Assembly (NCBI GenBank): GCA_037952775.1
Contig: JBANAY010000004.1
Location: 7,440,001 to 7,504,000, forward strand
Direction: 5' to 3'
DNA: 64,000 bases
From: Clonostachys chloroleuca
Taxonomy: Eukaryota; Ascomycota; Sordariomycetes; Hypocreales; Bionectriaceae
Below, in pieces: positions 42,730 through 55,132 of this stretch. Position numbers and translations under genes: made by a program. Below the pieces are notes generated by a model. That model ran no database searches. It saw only the letters and a list, made by a program, of their open reading frames with translations, and was not told the DNA's origin. Each line of letters begins with the position of its first letter. Positions within the stretch are counted from its first letter, which is position 1.

Positions 42730-45308
42730 ATGGCGTACCTCAACAGCCTCCCTGATCTCCCCGAGATTGTACGCGACTCGCGACTGAATGCGACTTTCCA
42801 CACCGACGGCCGGCAGTCCTACATTGTCCACAAGCGCGGGGGCGCCCACCGGCGCGCGAAGGAAACACAGGATGTATGGGTTCACGAGAAACACTTGGGC
42901 TCAGGGGGCTACGGACGCGTCGACGTCCAGTCCAAGCAGTCCAAGCATCCGGGGCCGCGGCAGTTGCGCGCCGTCAAGACCATCTTGATATCAGACAGGG
43001 AGCTGCGATCCAGGAGGGATTTCTATGTCCGCGAGCTGGAAGCGATCATTAAGTTCTCCCAAGTCAGAGTAAGAACTCACAGCCGTTCCCCTGTTTTGTA
43101 CCGTGGACGTAGCTAAACGTGTGTTTGACGAAATCAGTACGATGACCTGTTTGTCAAGACCTACGGCTGGTACGCGAGCGACAACCATTTGTTCATTGCG
43201 ATGGAATACTGCGAACTCGGCGACCTCCACAAGTATCTCAAGACACGCCCCGACCGACGGTTACCCGAAGATCAGACTCGCGAAATCGCTTCACAGGTGC
43301 TGGATGCTCTGTCGCGAATGCACGAGGAGAACTTTGCGCATGGAGACCTAAAGCCACATGTATGAACCGAGCGTCCAGCGAACACGTCCTCCTATCTTAC
43401 TGACGGACTCTTGTGCAGAATATCCTGATCAAACACCGACCTCCGGATCCATGGGTAGTCAAGCTAAGCGATTTTGGCATCAGTCGACGAAGCCGGAACG
43501 AAGAAACCGCCCCCGGCCCGATCACGACCGTTCGAGGAACAGACGGCTTTATGCCACCTGAACTACTCAATATCAGCGGCAGCAGCTCGAAGTCTATAAA
43601 TCTCTACGCGGCAGATATGTGGTGCGTCGGGGAATCCGTCTTTCGAATCCTCACGGGCCGGCCTACGTTTGAGAACACGCAAGACTTGTACGGATACTAC
43701 TTCAAGGTCGGCCAGTTTCCCGCGCAGGTACTCAGAGATGCGCAGGTCAGTGAGCAGGCCATTGCGTTTCTGAGCTCACTTGTAGTGTGCAACCCATCGG
43801 AACGACTTACAGCAAAACAAGCCTTGGCTCACCCGTGGATCATGATGGCTGTGCCCGAATCTCCAGTTTTCAAGTTTTCCGATAGTCTTGCCGTGAGCAG
43901 GTCTTACACAAACCTCTTCCGTCATACCCTGGCCTCGCGGATGCAACAGGCGTTCGAGGAAGAAGCCTCCGGGACCTGGGACACGCAGACGCAGCCGATC
44001 GACGTGTTGGAAGACGATGAGGGGCTGGAGCTGCAAATTGCAAGTGCAAAGCCGAAAGCGGGAGTACCTAAACAGCAGCCAGATCTCGAACAGCCGGGTC
44101 ACAAAGCATCGTTCTCACTGGCTGAGCCTGCTTCTGGTTCATGGTCGACTGGGACATTACATAAAAAGAGTCAGAGCCTGGATCCCACGGATATGGGACC
44201 GGCAAGTGGATTGCAGCGCAGAGGGTTCCTGAAAAGAGCCAATGGTGCTGCTCCGAGATGGAATCGCAGGACGTCCAAAGATGAACCGAAAGCTCCCGTA
44301 GACCAAGGCGCTTTCGCCCAACAAGAAACCAGGCTCCAACTTGAAGCAAACGAGCATTTGAAAAAGGGCCAATATGAAGATGCTGCGTGGCTTCTGCAAG
44401 AGCTCTCAATCTTGAAATCAAAACTACCAGGAATCGAACGCCAACCAAGCCAGGAGCAAATCGAACAGGAAAAACTGGAAGTAGTTGCGCAGAACTTGCG
44501 CCTCGCCGAAACCGAAGGCGAGAAGTGCCGGGCGATGGGGTATCTTGCAATTACCTTGTTTAAAATGGACATGTTTGTGAGCGCCGAGTTCTGCTATTTG
44601 GATTTCATCAAGCGAGAGAAGGAATCGCTTTCTGGGCCAACAGTTCAATTTAATCCCTGTCTCGTGGAGCGTGAGAATCTTATCAGGCTGGACAGTTTTC
44701 TTATTGACCTGGCACACACACTTGTTCGACAAGAGAAAATCGACGACGCGAAGCATGTTTACGAAGAAGTCATCTCGCACAAGATAGAGTTGTATGATAT
44801 CGCGCATCAGGAAACTATCGACGTCATGTATGAGCTTGCCGAGGTGCTGAAATCCAGAGACAAGCTCAAGGATACGAAGCGCGTCTACGAAGATGCTGTG
44901 AAGGCAAGAAAGGCGAAGCTAGGAGAGACTAATCCTCTAACCCTCGAAAGTAAGACGCGACTACAGAAATTAGAGGAGATGATGGGATCTCGATCTGATC
45001 CCTCAACTCAACAACCCGTGCAGCAAAGCACGCCCAAATTCTTAGCCAGGAAGCCAATCCCGGATATTCGATCAGAGGATGCCGAAGACAAGAGGGCTGA
45101 GAAAAACGAAGAGCTGGACCACGTTCCTCTCACAGATAAGGAGCGGGGCTCAAAAGAAGAAGAACATTCACTGAGTCTTCAAACCGCCCAGAGATCCAGC
45201 GGCTGGAAAGAACCATCACCCCGGGAAATGTCTGGATCTCCAAAGGCGCCCAAAAACCATAAAAGCACGGCCAAGTGGAAGAAGTATTGTCTTTGCGGGC
45301 TTGCTTAA
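42730..45308 (+). CDS. Ser/Thr protein kinase with C-terminal TPR region and lipidation-like tail
   Basis: Exons are 42730-43068, 43138-43359 and 43419-45308, giving 816 residues. The kinase domain is complete: GSGGYGRV at about 57, Lys83 in RAVKTIL, HGDLKPHNILI with Asp183, SDFGIS with Asp205, GTDGFMPPEL and a D-x-W-x-x-G segment. It ends near residue 320 (LAHPWIM). A low-complexity linker follows, then helical TPR/kinesin-light-chain-like repeats from about 470 to 670, for example RVYEDAVKARKAKLGETNPLTLE. The tail is charged and ends KWKKYCLCGLA; CGLA fits a CaaX box preceded by another Cys and basic residues, suggesting prenylation and membrane association (inference). The combination of active kinase and TPR resembles fungal signalling proteins linked to STAND/NLR systems. 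Confidence 0.87.
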
Positions 45309-46863
45309 TCGAATGAGCACTTTCGTCTTGATTCAGCTCAATCAGGGCTGGCGCCAAAGAAAATGGCAATTCTAAACAACGACACGATTCGCTACGGGGG
45401 ATCTTTAAAAGTGTACAAATAGACCACAACTCATCCATTGATATTCTTAGCATAGCATTATAGCGACATGAATGGAAACGAATAGCGTATTGAAGAAAGA
45501 ATTACATTAATTCCCTCTATTATGAAATGTCTTTGATAAGTTTCTTGAAAATCAATATTCTGATTTTAATGCTGAGTCGACCATGAGATTTATGCAAATA
45601 ACCTGCTATCTGCCGAGGGGGAAGTGTCAGGATTTATGGTTTCGAAATTGACATCTTGAGTTCGTCGATTCAAGCTGTTTGACTAAAGCGATAAGAGCCA
45701 TCGACACGTAAGAGAAAGTGTATATAAGATCCAAGAGCAATGGAAGATGCCAGAGCCCGACATCTCAACATAATGAATTCGAAAGCTTTAAAAAAAAAGC
45801 CTTTTCAACCCCAAGATGTAGTCGTGCGGAAGAGAAGTCCGTAAACCTTCATACCGATAACTCATTTGCCTTCAGGACGAGAGCAACCGACCCAGAACGA
45901 CCCAAGGTGTATATCGAAAAGATGCCAATATTGTATCCTTCACAATACTACGGAGAACATATGGACGCGGGTGACAGGATCAGCATCGAAGCCATGGAGT
46001 ATGTAGATCAAACCAAGGTCCTCATATTCGGAGATACGATAATTACAAGACCATATTGTTTTGTAAGAATAGCAAAGGAGCTTTCACTAATGAAAAAAAT
46101 TCAGACCCGATTGGGGATGTTTATTAAACTCCCACTCCTTGAAACATTTGCCACAGCAATGCTTCCTTGAATCTTATCGCCTATTTAGAAAATAAGCTGT
46201 TCAACTACGCCATGTGAAATGTGGCGTCCATGGTCTTGATCTAAGTCCTACAGGCTGCAGTCCTATGCTGATCGGCGTGAAATACGAGGGTCCTTAGGCT
46301 AGGCAGCCACAAGGCAGACTGGAGGCAGACTGCAATGCACCAATCCAAGGGCATCAAAATGGACGACATGAACAGATATCACACTTTCCCGAATAGATCT
46401 CATAGCCCTTGGACGAAAGAACCATTCGGCGTCTGGACAAATAAGCTATTGTTCGTAGTGGCTTCTAAGTCGCGTTTCCGTTGTCCTCGGAATGAACCAG
46501 CGTATAAGATATGTGCGGCTGAACGGTAGTCAAGGCCTAGAGGGTTTTACAACCAATTGGAAAAAGTAGCACAATGAAATAGAGCATTTAGAGCCGTCTG
46601 TCACTGCAGGCAGACATGAATATTGCGCAGGGGCTGGAAGTCCTTCGCGACCCGATTCGCTTATGGTTTTTACACTTTGCATGGTGGCCATCACCATACA
46701 CGGAGAGCCAATCCCTATCATTTCATCGCTATCCTTTGCATTTCCTTCCTTCATTTATTTATCCCGTCGTCCGTCTTACTCTGCGTGATCCGCTTGCCCA
46801 CATCAACGCCCAACCAGTCCAGGTCGAAAACTCAACAAGAAGCAGCCAGCGGATATCCAAATC
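45309..46863. other. Intergenic; one unplaced open frame
   Basis: About 1.55 kb. The open frame 45718-46170 (+) begins with a non-ATG codon; its first ATG lies well inside and the product matches no family. It could be a remnant. The 250 bases before 46864 are pyrimidine-rich, as in a fungal promoter leader. Confidence 0.35.
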
Positions 46864-49162
46864 ATGGTGCTTTCACACGCTCGCGAACTCGTCTGGAAAT
46901 GGCGATGCAAGCTCCGACCCTACCGTGAGCTGGATATCAACGCGCCTCTACCTGAAGTAGAGATCCCCAGCGACGAGAAGAAATATCCTTCGCCCAAGGA
47001 GCCAGCCGCTTCTCCGGACAAGGGCCCCAGCTTTGGTGCAGACGCGAGCGTCAAGACCTTCTTCGAGGGGCCCAAGTCGCAGCCCGGCCTGTATGACTGG
47101 GTCGACTATCCGCCAAGACAGCTCTCCAAGGCTGCCGTGCGAGTCCACGATCGTGTAGCCATCAAGATCTACAAGGTCAAGGACAAGACCAAGCCGGCCA
47201 TCTCTGGCTGCGCTCCATTGAAATACTACCAGATCGAGGTTCAGAACCCGTTGCTCATTGCCGCGCTCACACCGATCGTGAAGAAGGAGAATATGATCCT
47301 GGCGGCCAATTGTCCGGCAGTCTTTGACTGTCCCTCTCGCGCGCTGTGGTTTGGTCAAGATGAGATCAAAGCAACATATGAAGCTCTTGAGGATTCGAGT
47401 ACTCTGAGGAACCCTCTTCAGCTACTGATTCGCGTGCTGGACGATATGTTCGCCGAGCTCAAGGTGAAGCAGAAGCAAATCAAGAGCACCGGATTGGTTG
47501 ACTTCAAAACTGCCTGGACCTTATTCCCCAAAGGGTCGAGCGTCTACAGCTACTCTATCAACTCGGAAGTCTTGATCAAGGTGGAGAGCACTACCATGAT
47601 GGGGGCCAAGATGCTGATCGAGGGCAAGGCACTCACCTTCAACGGGAGAGAGTACGTTTGGGAAGATAGAGTCTTGCCCCTCCCCTATTTCAGTGGGTAC
47701 AAACCAGTCACTGAACTTCCTCATTGCCCTCTGGAATGGCTACCAGATGCAGCCAAGATCAAAGCCCGATGCATCGCCCGAGGCAAGAAGCTGCTTGATT
47801 TCCAAGGCATTCGCTACTGCTGCTACAACGGTCTAGGTATCCAGACCTGCCGGGGCCAAGCCAAGAGACACAATGTCGAAGGCCGTGTGCTCATTGATGT
47901 GGTGGGATACAACAGGTTCCTCCTATCACAGGGCAGTCGTGAGACGGAAGATCCAGAAACGGCGAGGAACAGAGTAATCAAGCTGGGAGGCGGCTATGAC
48001 TCTTCTGAGGATGAAGAGAAGGAGGAAGAGAAAGAAGAAGAGAAGCCCAAGACAAATCCTAACCGCACCCTCACCGCGGCAGAGCAGCAGAAGAATAAAG
48101 ATGCCATGCTATGCCGGGAGGAAGATTTGGCATTTGCGACCAACCTTGTTGAGGGATTTGCTCTGCGAAACAAAGAATGGCGTAAGTCTTCTCTTATACT
48201 AATTGGTGGGAATAGGACAAGAGTCTTGCTAATACCATGTTCTAGTTCTGTTTTATATCGAAGACATTGAGCCAATGGTCTGGAACGAGAAAGCGTTCAC
48301 ACACTTGGTGTACGATGCGGGCCAGAAAGACCTCGTCCTCTCCTTCGTGGAGAACCACGTGTCCAACGCCAACTATGAAGATGGCAGCGCAGCGATGGCC
48401 GTGGAGGATGTCATTGTCGGCAAGGGCCAAGGTCTAATCACTCTGCTCTCCGGTCCACCTGGAACTGGCAAGACTCTCACTGCCGAGGCCGTAGCCGATC
48501 GTGCAAAGCGGCCCCTCTACCACCTACATGCCGAGGATCTTGGAATCAGCGCAGCCAACTTGGGTGAGAATCTCAAGCGCGTGTTCGATATGGCCATTCA
48601 CTGGGGTGCAGTTGTGCTCCTCGATGAAGCTGATGTCTTCATGGCGGAACGCAACCCCAACGATATCCATCGCAACGAGCTCGTCAGTATCTTTCTGCGG
48701 GAGCTGGAGTACTTCCGGGGCATACTCTTCCTGACAACCAATCTGTACCATACCATCGACACAGCGTTCCGCAGCCGAGTGAATCTGCATCTTGTATTTC
48801 CAGCGCTCTCTCGGGAGTCTCGCGCCTCTGTGTGGCGCAACTTCATCCAGCGTCTTCCACCGACTACGGCCAAGAAGGACGAACACTCAGAAGAGAGTGT
48901 GACTGAAGTAGAGGAGGAAGAGAACCTGGAAGATACGAATGCGCCACTGTCCACTGAGCGACCTATTGACGACGATGATATCAAAGAATTATCTCTGTGG
49001 CAGCTGAACGGTAGAGAGATCAAGAACTCGGTCAAGATGGCGCACAGCTGGTGCACAAACAAAGGATACCTCTTGACTCTGGACAGGGCCCAGAGTGGGA
49101 TCAAGGTGACTGCACCAAATGCAGCCAAAGAGGGGGATGTAGATCCGGACCTCTACGACTAA
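46864..49162 (+). CDS. AAA-type ATPase with fungal N-terminal DUF7025-like region
   Basis: Exons are 46864-48181 and 48246-49162, giving 744 residues. The N-terminal 400 residues correspond to the poorly characterised region that precedes the ATPase in this fungal family, with YYQIEVQNPLL, GREYVWEDRVLPLPYF and YNRFLLSQG landmarks. An acidic Glu/Lys run (EEKEEEKEEEK) at about 385-395 separates it from the ATPase. The AAA domain has Walker A GPPGTGKT at 509, Walker B VVLLDEAD with Asp566-Glu567, and a sensor-like LTTN. HELHLVFPALS-type substrate contacts are replaced by VNLHLVFPALS. The C-terminal lid carries an acidic insertion. Its cellular target is unknown; such ATPases remodel proteins. 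It follows the kinase-TPR gene on the same strand. Confidence 0.88.
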
Positions 49163-49818
49163 CATCATCAAACTTGGGCAGCCAATGAAGCCTTTGCTTA
49201 GCAGTATCCTAGCTTTAGAATGAAATCGTTTTCCGGCCCAACCTCGCATTTTATCACCCCTTTTGAGTAATGTGTTGGTTGTGCTATGGTATTTTTGCAC
49301 TGTCCGCCTCCAACATGATCAGGAGTCCAACCAGCGATTTGACCAGCTCGATCTTCTTCCACCCTACCCACCCTTGCTGCCCTTAATATGCCCACTTCCT
49401 CCTCCAAGATACACAAACGAACGTAAGATTATTCAAAAACAGAAGTACCAAGTGATTGCTGACGACCTGACGACTTCAACCGGTATATCCGGCACCGACT
49501 GCGCGCGTCTCCGTCGCCTGACGACAGATTCATCAGCAATGTGGTATTATATTCTCATAGACTTCCATCAGATTATGCTTCCCTGCAAATGTAATACATT
49601 GTTAATCCTTGCTACGCGCTCGGGCTCGGGCTCGCGCTCGGACGTCGTGTGGGGGATACAGGGGGATTACCCAACCTTGTTCTCCTAGCCGGATTTCTAT
49701 AAGACCTGATCATTCTTATGCAGTGGGTGAGGCGTAAAAGGTCTCATCATTGTTTCTCTTCGTAAAAACGTATAATAATTTGAGACAAAATTCCCCGATA
49801 TAGGAGGCTTGTTGCAAC
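49163..49818. other. Intergenic, no gene seen
   Basis: About 650 bases between the AAA ATPase and the amidohydrolase, both on the plus strand. A short alternating GCTCGG-type run is at about 49617-49642. No gene seen. Confidence 0.4.
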
Positions 49819-51461
49819 ATGTTCGGTAACTTGGCGATACTCTATGCTGCGAGTTGGTGCGCAGCGATTGAAGCAAGCAGTACGTTACTGACGGGTGGCA
49901 CCATCATTGCTTTCGATGAGGGAGCAAACGCTCTTCAGGTAGTCCGAGATGGGTCCTTGCTCGTGACCGAGGATCGCATTGCAGGAATCTACCAAAGTGG
50001 GCAGACTCCGAATGACATCCCAGAGCACGAGGTGGTCAATGTCACCAACAAGATCATAACGCCGGGATTTATTGACACCCATCGCCACGGCTGGCAGACA
50101 AGCATCAAAACACTGGCTTCGAATACTACGCTGTGGGAATACTTTGCTCGATTCTCCGAGTTTGCTTCTGTTGGTATTTTCTCGGCGGAGGATGTGTACC
50201 TCAGCCAGCTTGCAAGCCTTTATGAGGCCGTAAATGCTGGGGTTACCACCGTCCTTGACCACGCACATCATACATGGTCAAACGAGACATCCGAAGCAGG
50301 GCTCCGAGCGAGCATTGATAGCGGATCGAGGGTGTTTTGGGCGTATGCGTTCCACAACGTGACGAATTTTACCGTACCGGAACAGCTTGCGAACTTCAGA
50401 GATCTTGCACAAAGGGGCACATTCAAAAACACTCCCACAAGCCTTGGGATAGCCTACGACTACTTCGGTGCAGACCCAGCAGAGCAAGTTCAGGATATCG
50501 TCAACCTCGCCACGTGAGTGATTCGGAAACTAGCAAAAGCATGAATCAATGACACTAACCGGGACTTAGAGAATTCAATGTATCGGTCGTCACTACCCAT
50601 ACTCTCCAAGGACCTCTCGGAAGTAAGCGGTATCCAAACAGATGCAGTGATTATTTCAATAACAATTTTTTAGTTTCGAACAGTCCAGAAATTCTGGATC
50701 GGCTAGGGCTTCTCACTTCTAGTATCCCGGTTGTGTTTTCCCACGCATCATTCCTCACCTACCAAGAGCTTCAACTCCTGGAGGAAGCAAACCAGTACAT
50801 CTCCATCACCCCCGAGTCTGAGATGCACTTCGGCCATACTCATCCCCACAGCCATCTGGCGACGGATCAGGCCGCCCTTGGCGTTGATACGCACTTCACC
50901 TTCTCTGCCGATATTCTGACCCAGGCTCGGATATGGTTGCAGAAAGTGCGGTACCTCATCTTCAATGGACCGCTGGAACTCTGGAGAGTGCCCTTCAACA
51001 ACCCCATGTCCGTCAACCAAGCATTTCTGCTGGCAACGCGGAACGGCGGCCTGGCGTTGCGTCGTCCAGATCTTGGAGTGATCACAGAGGGGGCGAAGGC
51101 AGATTTGCTTGTCTGGGATGGCACCTCTCCATCGATGCTTGGCTGGAACGACCCGGTAGCGGCTGTGATTCTCCACGCAAGTGTTGGTGATATTGAGCAC
51201 GTCCTTGTGGATGGTAAATTTGTGAAGAGGGATGGTAAGCTCACCAATACTGACTATCCAACCATCAAGGACAGGTTCCTGCAGAGTGCAAAGAGGATCC
51301 AAAGTGTATTCCTTGAGAGGCCAAGGCCTGTTCCGGAGAAGGGTGAACACTTTGGAGGCGAGAATGTAGGCGGCGAATTAATGGAAGTCGTACAGGTTGA
51401 TGTTGTTAGAGGGGATGGAAGTGGGTATGGAGTTGAGTTCTTGGATAGCTCCGAGCAATGA
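49819..51461 (+). CDS. Amidohydrolase (metal-dependent deaminase/chlorohydrolase-like), signal-peptide-like N-terminus
   Basis: Exons are 49819-50513, 50570-50622 and 50674-51461, giving 511 residues. The protein opens with a hydrophobic MFGNLAILYAASWCAA segment, possibly a signal peptide, then the beta-sandwich start LTGGTIIAFDEG. Metal ligands of the amidohydrolase superfamily are in FIDTHRHGW (the HxH pair); VTTHT, SHASFL and EMHFGHTHP contribute later His; GVDTHFTFSAD holds the late catalytic-region Asp. EGAKADLLVWDG is the return to the beta-sandwich. The pattern is closest to the guanine/cytosine deaminase and chlorohydrolase branch; the substrate is unknown. The second exon is only 53 bases. 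Confidence 0.88.
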
Positions 51462-52032
51462 CGGAGAGTGTAGTACAGCTAATGGTCTATATCCTTTGAT
51501 CTTTGATCAGTCATATTAATGGTAGGACGTTTTTTTAGCTCTTCTGACCACGAATTTAGTTGAGAGACGAGTCAATGGGTGAGCAACACTGAGAGTTCGC
51601 TATGGAGTTTTCGATTAAAGTGCGTTTTCTCCAAGCGTTGCATCTCTCCCTATTAAATCAACATCGTCGACCCAAGTGCCCTACGTACAAGAATCTGCAC
51701 TTAGATGTCTATACAATACTTAATTGGAAATAAACACTACTAAAAGCAAGAAGATCTGTCTCTCTGCCCATAGTCTGAACCCTGATCCAGGTCTGGTGGA
51801 GTGGTTGAGTGGATGCTGAATTCTCAATTTTCAGCGCCTTTATTATGATTAGTCCCATTGATATTACGCCCTAATATGACATTTTCTAGTGGCCTTCTCG
51901 GCTTCTACCGCCGTCTAGAGCATTCGCCCCAGCCGAGATCCGACACATAAAAGTCCTCGACACTTGTACGTGCAAATCAAACGTCGACAACACCACCATT
52001 ATCACCTGTACTGCATCTGCACATTTCCCAAA
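51462..52032. other. Intergenic, no gene seen
   Basis: About 570 bases, AT-rich, between two plus-strand genes; the leader of the GNAT gene occupies the last part. Confidence 0.4.
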
Positions 52033-52741
52033 ATGGCACTCTATATTCGGGAATTGGATATTGGTGATCTTGAACGCAGCTTGGTCGTTGAGACGGCTGC
52101 GTTCCCACCAGCTGAGGCTGCTACTCGCGAAAAGGTGTGGTCTACCACCACAGCTAGAGCGACCTTGATGAACATGAATGGCTGATATCATACTAGATCG
52201 AGTATCGCTTGGCTGTCTGCCCCGAGCTCTGCTTCGGTCTGTTCCTTCGGGAGGGACAGACATCTCCCTCGGCAGCGCCACAGGACATCCCCATCATCTC
52301 GAAGCAGGACTCGTCTCCTGGCGATGTGCTAGTTGCTCACGTCATTTCAACCATGTCGGAGAACAAGCCTGTTAGGGACGAGGACATGGCCTTCCCTCCC
52401 GAATGGAAGAACGACCCGAAGGCCAAGTACTCGGTCGGTCACCAAGCAAAGGGGAAGACCATCGCGTTACATTCCCTTGCCGTTTCCCCGCAGCACCAGA
52501 GATCCGGTTTCGGAAAGGCCCTAATGAAGGCCTACTTCAAGCACATGAAGGAGAGGGGCGCGGCGGAGAGAATTTCCATTCTGACATATGACCGCCTCGT
52601 TCCGTACTACAAAGCTCTGGGATTTGAACATTACGGAAAAAGCGAATCCGAGTATGCCGGTGTTGCATGGCATGATCTGGTAAGTGGCATTCCTTTGCTA
52701 TCACAGAACTCTGTTGACCTTTCTAGTCATATGTATTCTAG
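52033..52741 (+). CDS. GNAT-family N-acetyltransferase (arylalkylamine/polyamine type)
   Basis: Exons are 52033-52134, 52197-52679 and 52727-52741, giving 199 residues. The final 15-base exon (Ser-Tyr-Val-Phe-stop) was chosen over read-through because a GTAAGT donor and TTTCTAG acceptor flank it and relatives end similarly. The fold markers are an N-terminal IRELDIGDLERSLVVETAAFPP, then LHSLAVSPQHQRSGFGKALM, whose Q/R-x-x-G-x-G/A acetyl-CoA loop is characteristic, and DRLVPYYKALGFEHYGKS. This resembles fungal relatives of arylalkylamine N-acetyltransferase and yeast PAA1, which acetylate polyamines or aromatic amines. Cytosolic; substrate uncertain. Confidence 0.87.
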
Positions 52742-53307
52742 GTGGACTTGAAAAAATGGCCTAAGATATTTAGTGATAAATTACAGAACCATGGTCATGT
52801 GTAGTAAAATATGACTTCTAAATAATTATTTTGAGTTTACTTCCACGCTTGGCCCGCAGCAGCCGCCATGTCGACCATTTCAGTGTAGCATCAGCAGTAG
52901 CTAATAAGCTTCGTAGTAGGTCAAGACCCAGCACCAAAAATCAGTAAATAGTGGTGCTCTGGGTCTCCTTGCGTTGAATATGTAGGGCAGAAGCTGAGTC
53001 GACCCATCATTGCTGCAGATGTTGGTGATAGTGGACAAGTATCGGTAGGCGTAGATAATTATATTCGCAATCGAAGAGGAGACTTGACAAGATTTTGTGA
53101 TAAATGAAGCATTTCTTACGCAGAAGTTGATTAATACTGTAGCTCGATATTGTGCATGAAGCGGGGAATGATTTCATCATCGTGACTAGCCAGCTCGACA
53201 CAGTGTCTTACCTCCCACATACAAACTCGTCGAGTATTGGATCTAACGGTGCTCATCTCCAGATCTAGTTCTGGCTATCATAAGTCCGTCTTGCATTTTC
53301 TTACAGC
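52742..53307. other. Intergenic, no gene seen
   Basis: About 560 bases of AT-rich sequence between the GNAT gene and the TPR gene. No gene or notable repeat. Confidence 0.4.
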
Positions 53308-55026
53308 ATGAGTGCCGATGAGAATCCCGTCGATGCTATTCCTGCCTCGGCAGAATACTTCTACCTGGGCGAACACACACGCACCATCACCACGTCCAAC
53401 CCCGACGCCCAGATCTGGTTCGACCGCGGGCTCAACTGGGCCTTTGGCTTCAACCATGCCGAAGCCAGCCGCTGCTTCGAGCAGGTGACGCTCCACGATC
53501 CTGACTGCGCCATCGGCTACTGGGGTGTCGCCTATGCCGGCGGCCCAAACTACAACAAGGTGTGGAAGGCATTCGACCAGCAGGATCTCGCCATCTCTCT
53601 CCCGCGGTGCCGGGCATTCGCCAGAAAAGCGCTGGGTAAACGCCATCTAGCCTCTGAGGCGGAGCAGGCTCTGATCGATGCCATCCAGGTTCGTTTCCCC
53701 GAGGGCCAGAATCCAAGCGATGCCGAGTTTCTGGCGTGCTCTGCTGCGTATGCCGATGCCATGCGGGAAGTCTTGCGCAAGTCCGTGCAAGACGACCTGG
53801 ATATCCTCGCTCTAGTATCCGATGCGCTCATGAACATGGCGCCCTGGTCACTCTACGAATCGCGCACCGGAAAACCGAACCTCGCAACGCCTGTCCTCGA
53901 GATTGAGAAGATCCTGGACCGTGCGATTTCCCTCCCTGGCGCCGACTCTCATCCGGGCCTCCTGCACCTGTATATCCATCTCAAGGAGATGTCCATGACT
54001 CCCGAGGCAGCTATACCAGCCGCCGACAACCTGCGAAGGCTGGTCACTGACAGCGGACACCTGCAGCACATGCCCAGTCACATCGATGTCCTGGTCGGGG
54101 ATTACAGATCGGCCATCGCAGCCAACGCCAGGGCCATCCGATATGATGCCAAGTACTACGAGAAGCAGGATTTCCCCTTCTACCGTATTTACCAGCTACA
54201 CGATCATCATTCTCTAATATACGCCGCCATGCTCGCCGGTCGACGCGCCATAGCTCTAGATGCCACAGATCGCATGGAGGCGATTCTGACGGAGAGTCTC
54301 CTCCGTACGACCTCTCCACCGATGGCCGAGTGGTGCGAAAGCTTCAATGCGGTCCGTGTCCATGTCATGATACGGTTCGGAATGTGGGAGGAGATCAAGA
54401 CTCTCGCGCTCCCGACCGACGAGGAGCTGTACTGCGTGACCATATCCAACATCCATTATGGGAAGGCCATCGCCTATGCTGCTACCGATGACCTGCCACA
54501 CGCCGAAGAAGAGCGTGGTAACTTCCACAAGGCCTTGGCCAAGGTGCCCAACTCACGGCTATCGTTCCCCAACAGGGTGGTGGATATTCTAAAAGTCGCT
54601 CATGCCATGCTCGACGGAGAGATGGAATACAGACGCGGGAATTTCGACGAGGCGTTCGCCCACCTACGCACAGCCGTCAAATGCGACGACGCGTTGAACT
54701 ACGGCGAGCCATGGGGCTGGATGCTCCCCACCCGCCACGCTCTAGGTGCCTTGTTACTTGAGCATGGGAAGGTCGAGGAGGCGGCGAGGGTCTATGGGGA
54801 AGACCTGGCTCTCATAGAGGGGCTCGCGTCTGCTCACCAGCATCCCAATAACGTCTGGGCGCTTCATGGATACCACGAGTGTTTGGTGCGTCTTGGGCGA
54901 TCGGCGGAGGCACATATCATAGGTCAGGCCTTGAAGATTGCCCTTGCTTCGGCAGATATCACCATCACCTCGTCGTGTTTCTGCAGGTTGGGATCCAACA
55001 AATCAGATAGCCATTGCAAATGCTAG
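53308..55026 (+). CDS. TTC38-like tetratricopeptide protein
   Basis: A single-exon gene of 572 residues. The N-terminal block WFDRGLNWAFGFNHAEASRCFEQ and YWGVAYAGGPNYNKVW are the signature of the TTC38-like family found in fungi, bacteria and animals. Helical TPR-like pairs continue to the end, with SGHLQHMPSHIDVLVGDY in the middle. Typical members of this family end near CFCRL; here SSCFCRL is followed by eleven more residues. The family's role is unknown; it may bind proteins or small metabolites. The gene is GC-richer than its surroundings and is intact. Its 3' end faces the membrane protein gene about 100 bases away. Confidence 0.87.
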   Translation: MSADENPVDAIPASAEYFYLGEHTRTITTSNPDAQIWFDRGLNWAFGFNHAEASRCFEQVTLHDPDCAIGYWGVAYAGGPNYNKVWKAFDQQDLAISLPRCRAFARKALGKRHLASEAEQALIDAIQVRFPEGQNPSDAEFLACSAAYADAMREVLRKSVQDDLDILALVSDALMNMAPWSLYESRTGKPNLATPVLEIEKILDRAISLPGADSHPGLLHLYIHLKEMSMTPEAAIPAADNLRRLVTDSGHLQHMPSHIDVLVGDYRSAIAANARAIRYDAKYYEKQDFPFYRIYQLHDHHSLIYAAMLAGRRAIALDATDRMEAILTESLLRTTSPPMAEWCESFNAVRVHVMIRFGMWEEIKTLALPTDEELYCVTISNIHYGKAIAYAATDDLPHAEEERGNFHKALAKVPNSRLSFPNRVVDILKVAHAMLDGEMEYRRGNFDEAFAHLRTAVKCDDALNYGEPWGWMLPTRHALGALLLEHGKVEEAARVYGEDLALIEGLASAHQHPNNVWALHGYHECLVRLGRSAEAHIIGQALKIALASADITITSSCFCRLGSNKSDSHCKC

Positions 55027-55132
55027 GCCAGAATAGATTGCCAGGGTCCAAACTAGATTGCGTGCTTCTGGCATTTGATCTTGAATCATCCTTGATTATT
55101 TCATTAACGTACTATAAATATGTATTATCTCA

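Noticed and set aside
45718..46170. 150-codon plus-strand frame
   Set aside because: It begins at a non-ATG codon, has no homology and sits in an AT-rich spacer; not supported as a gene.
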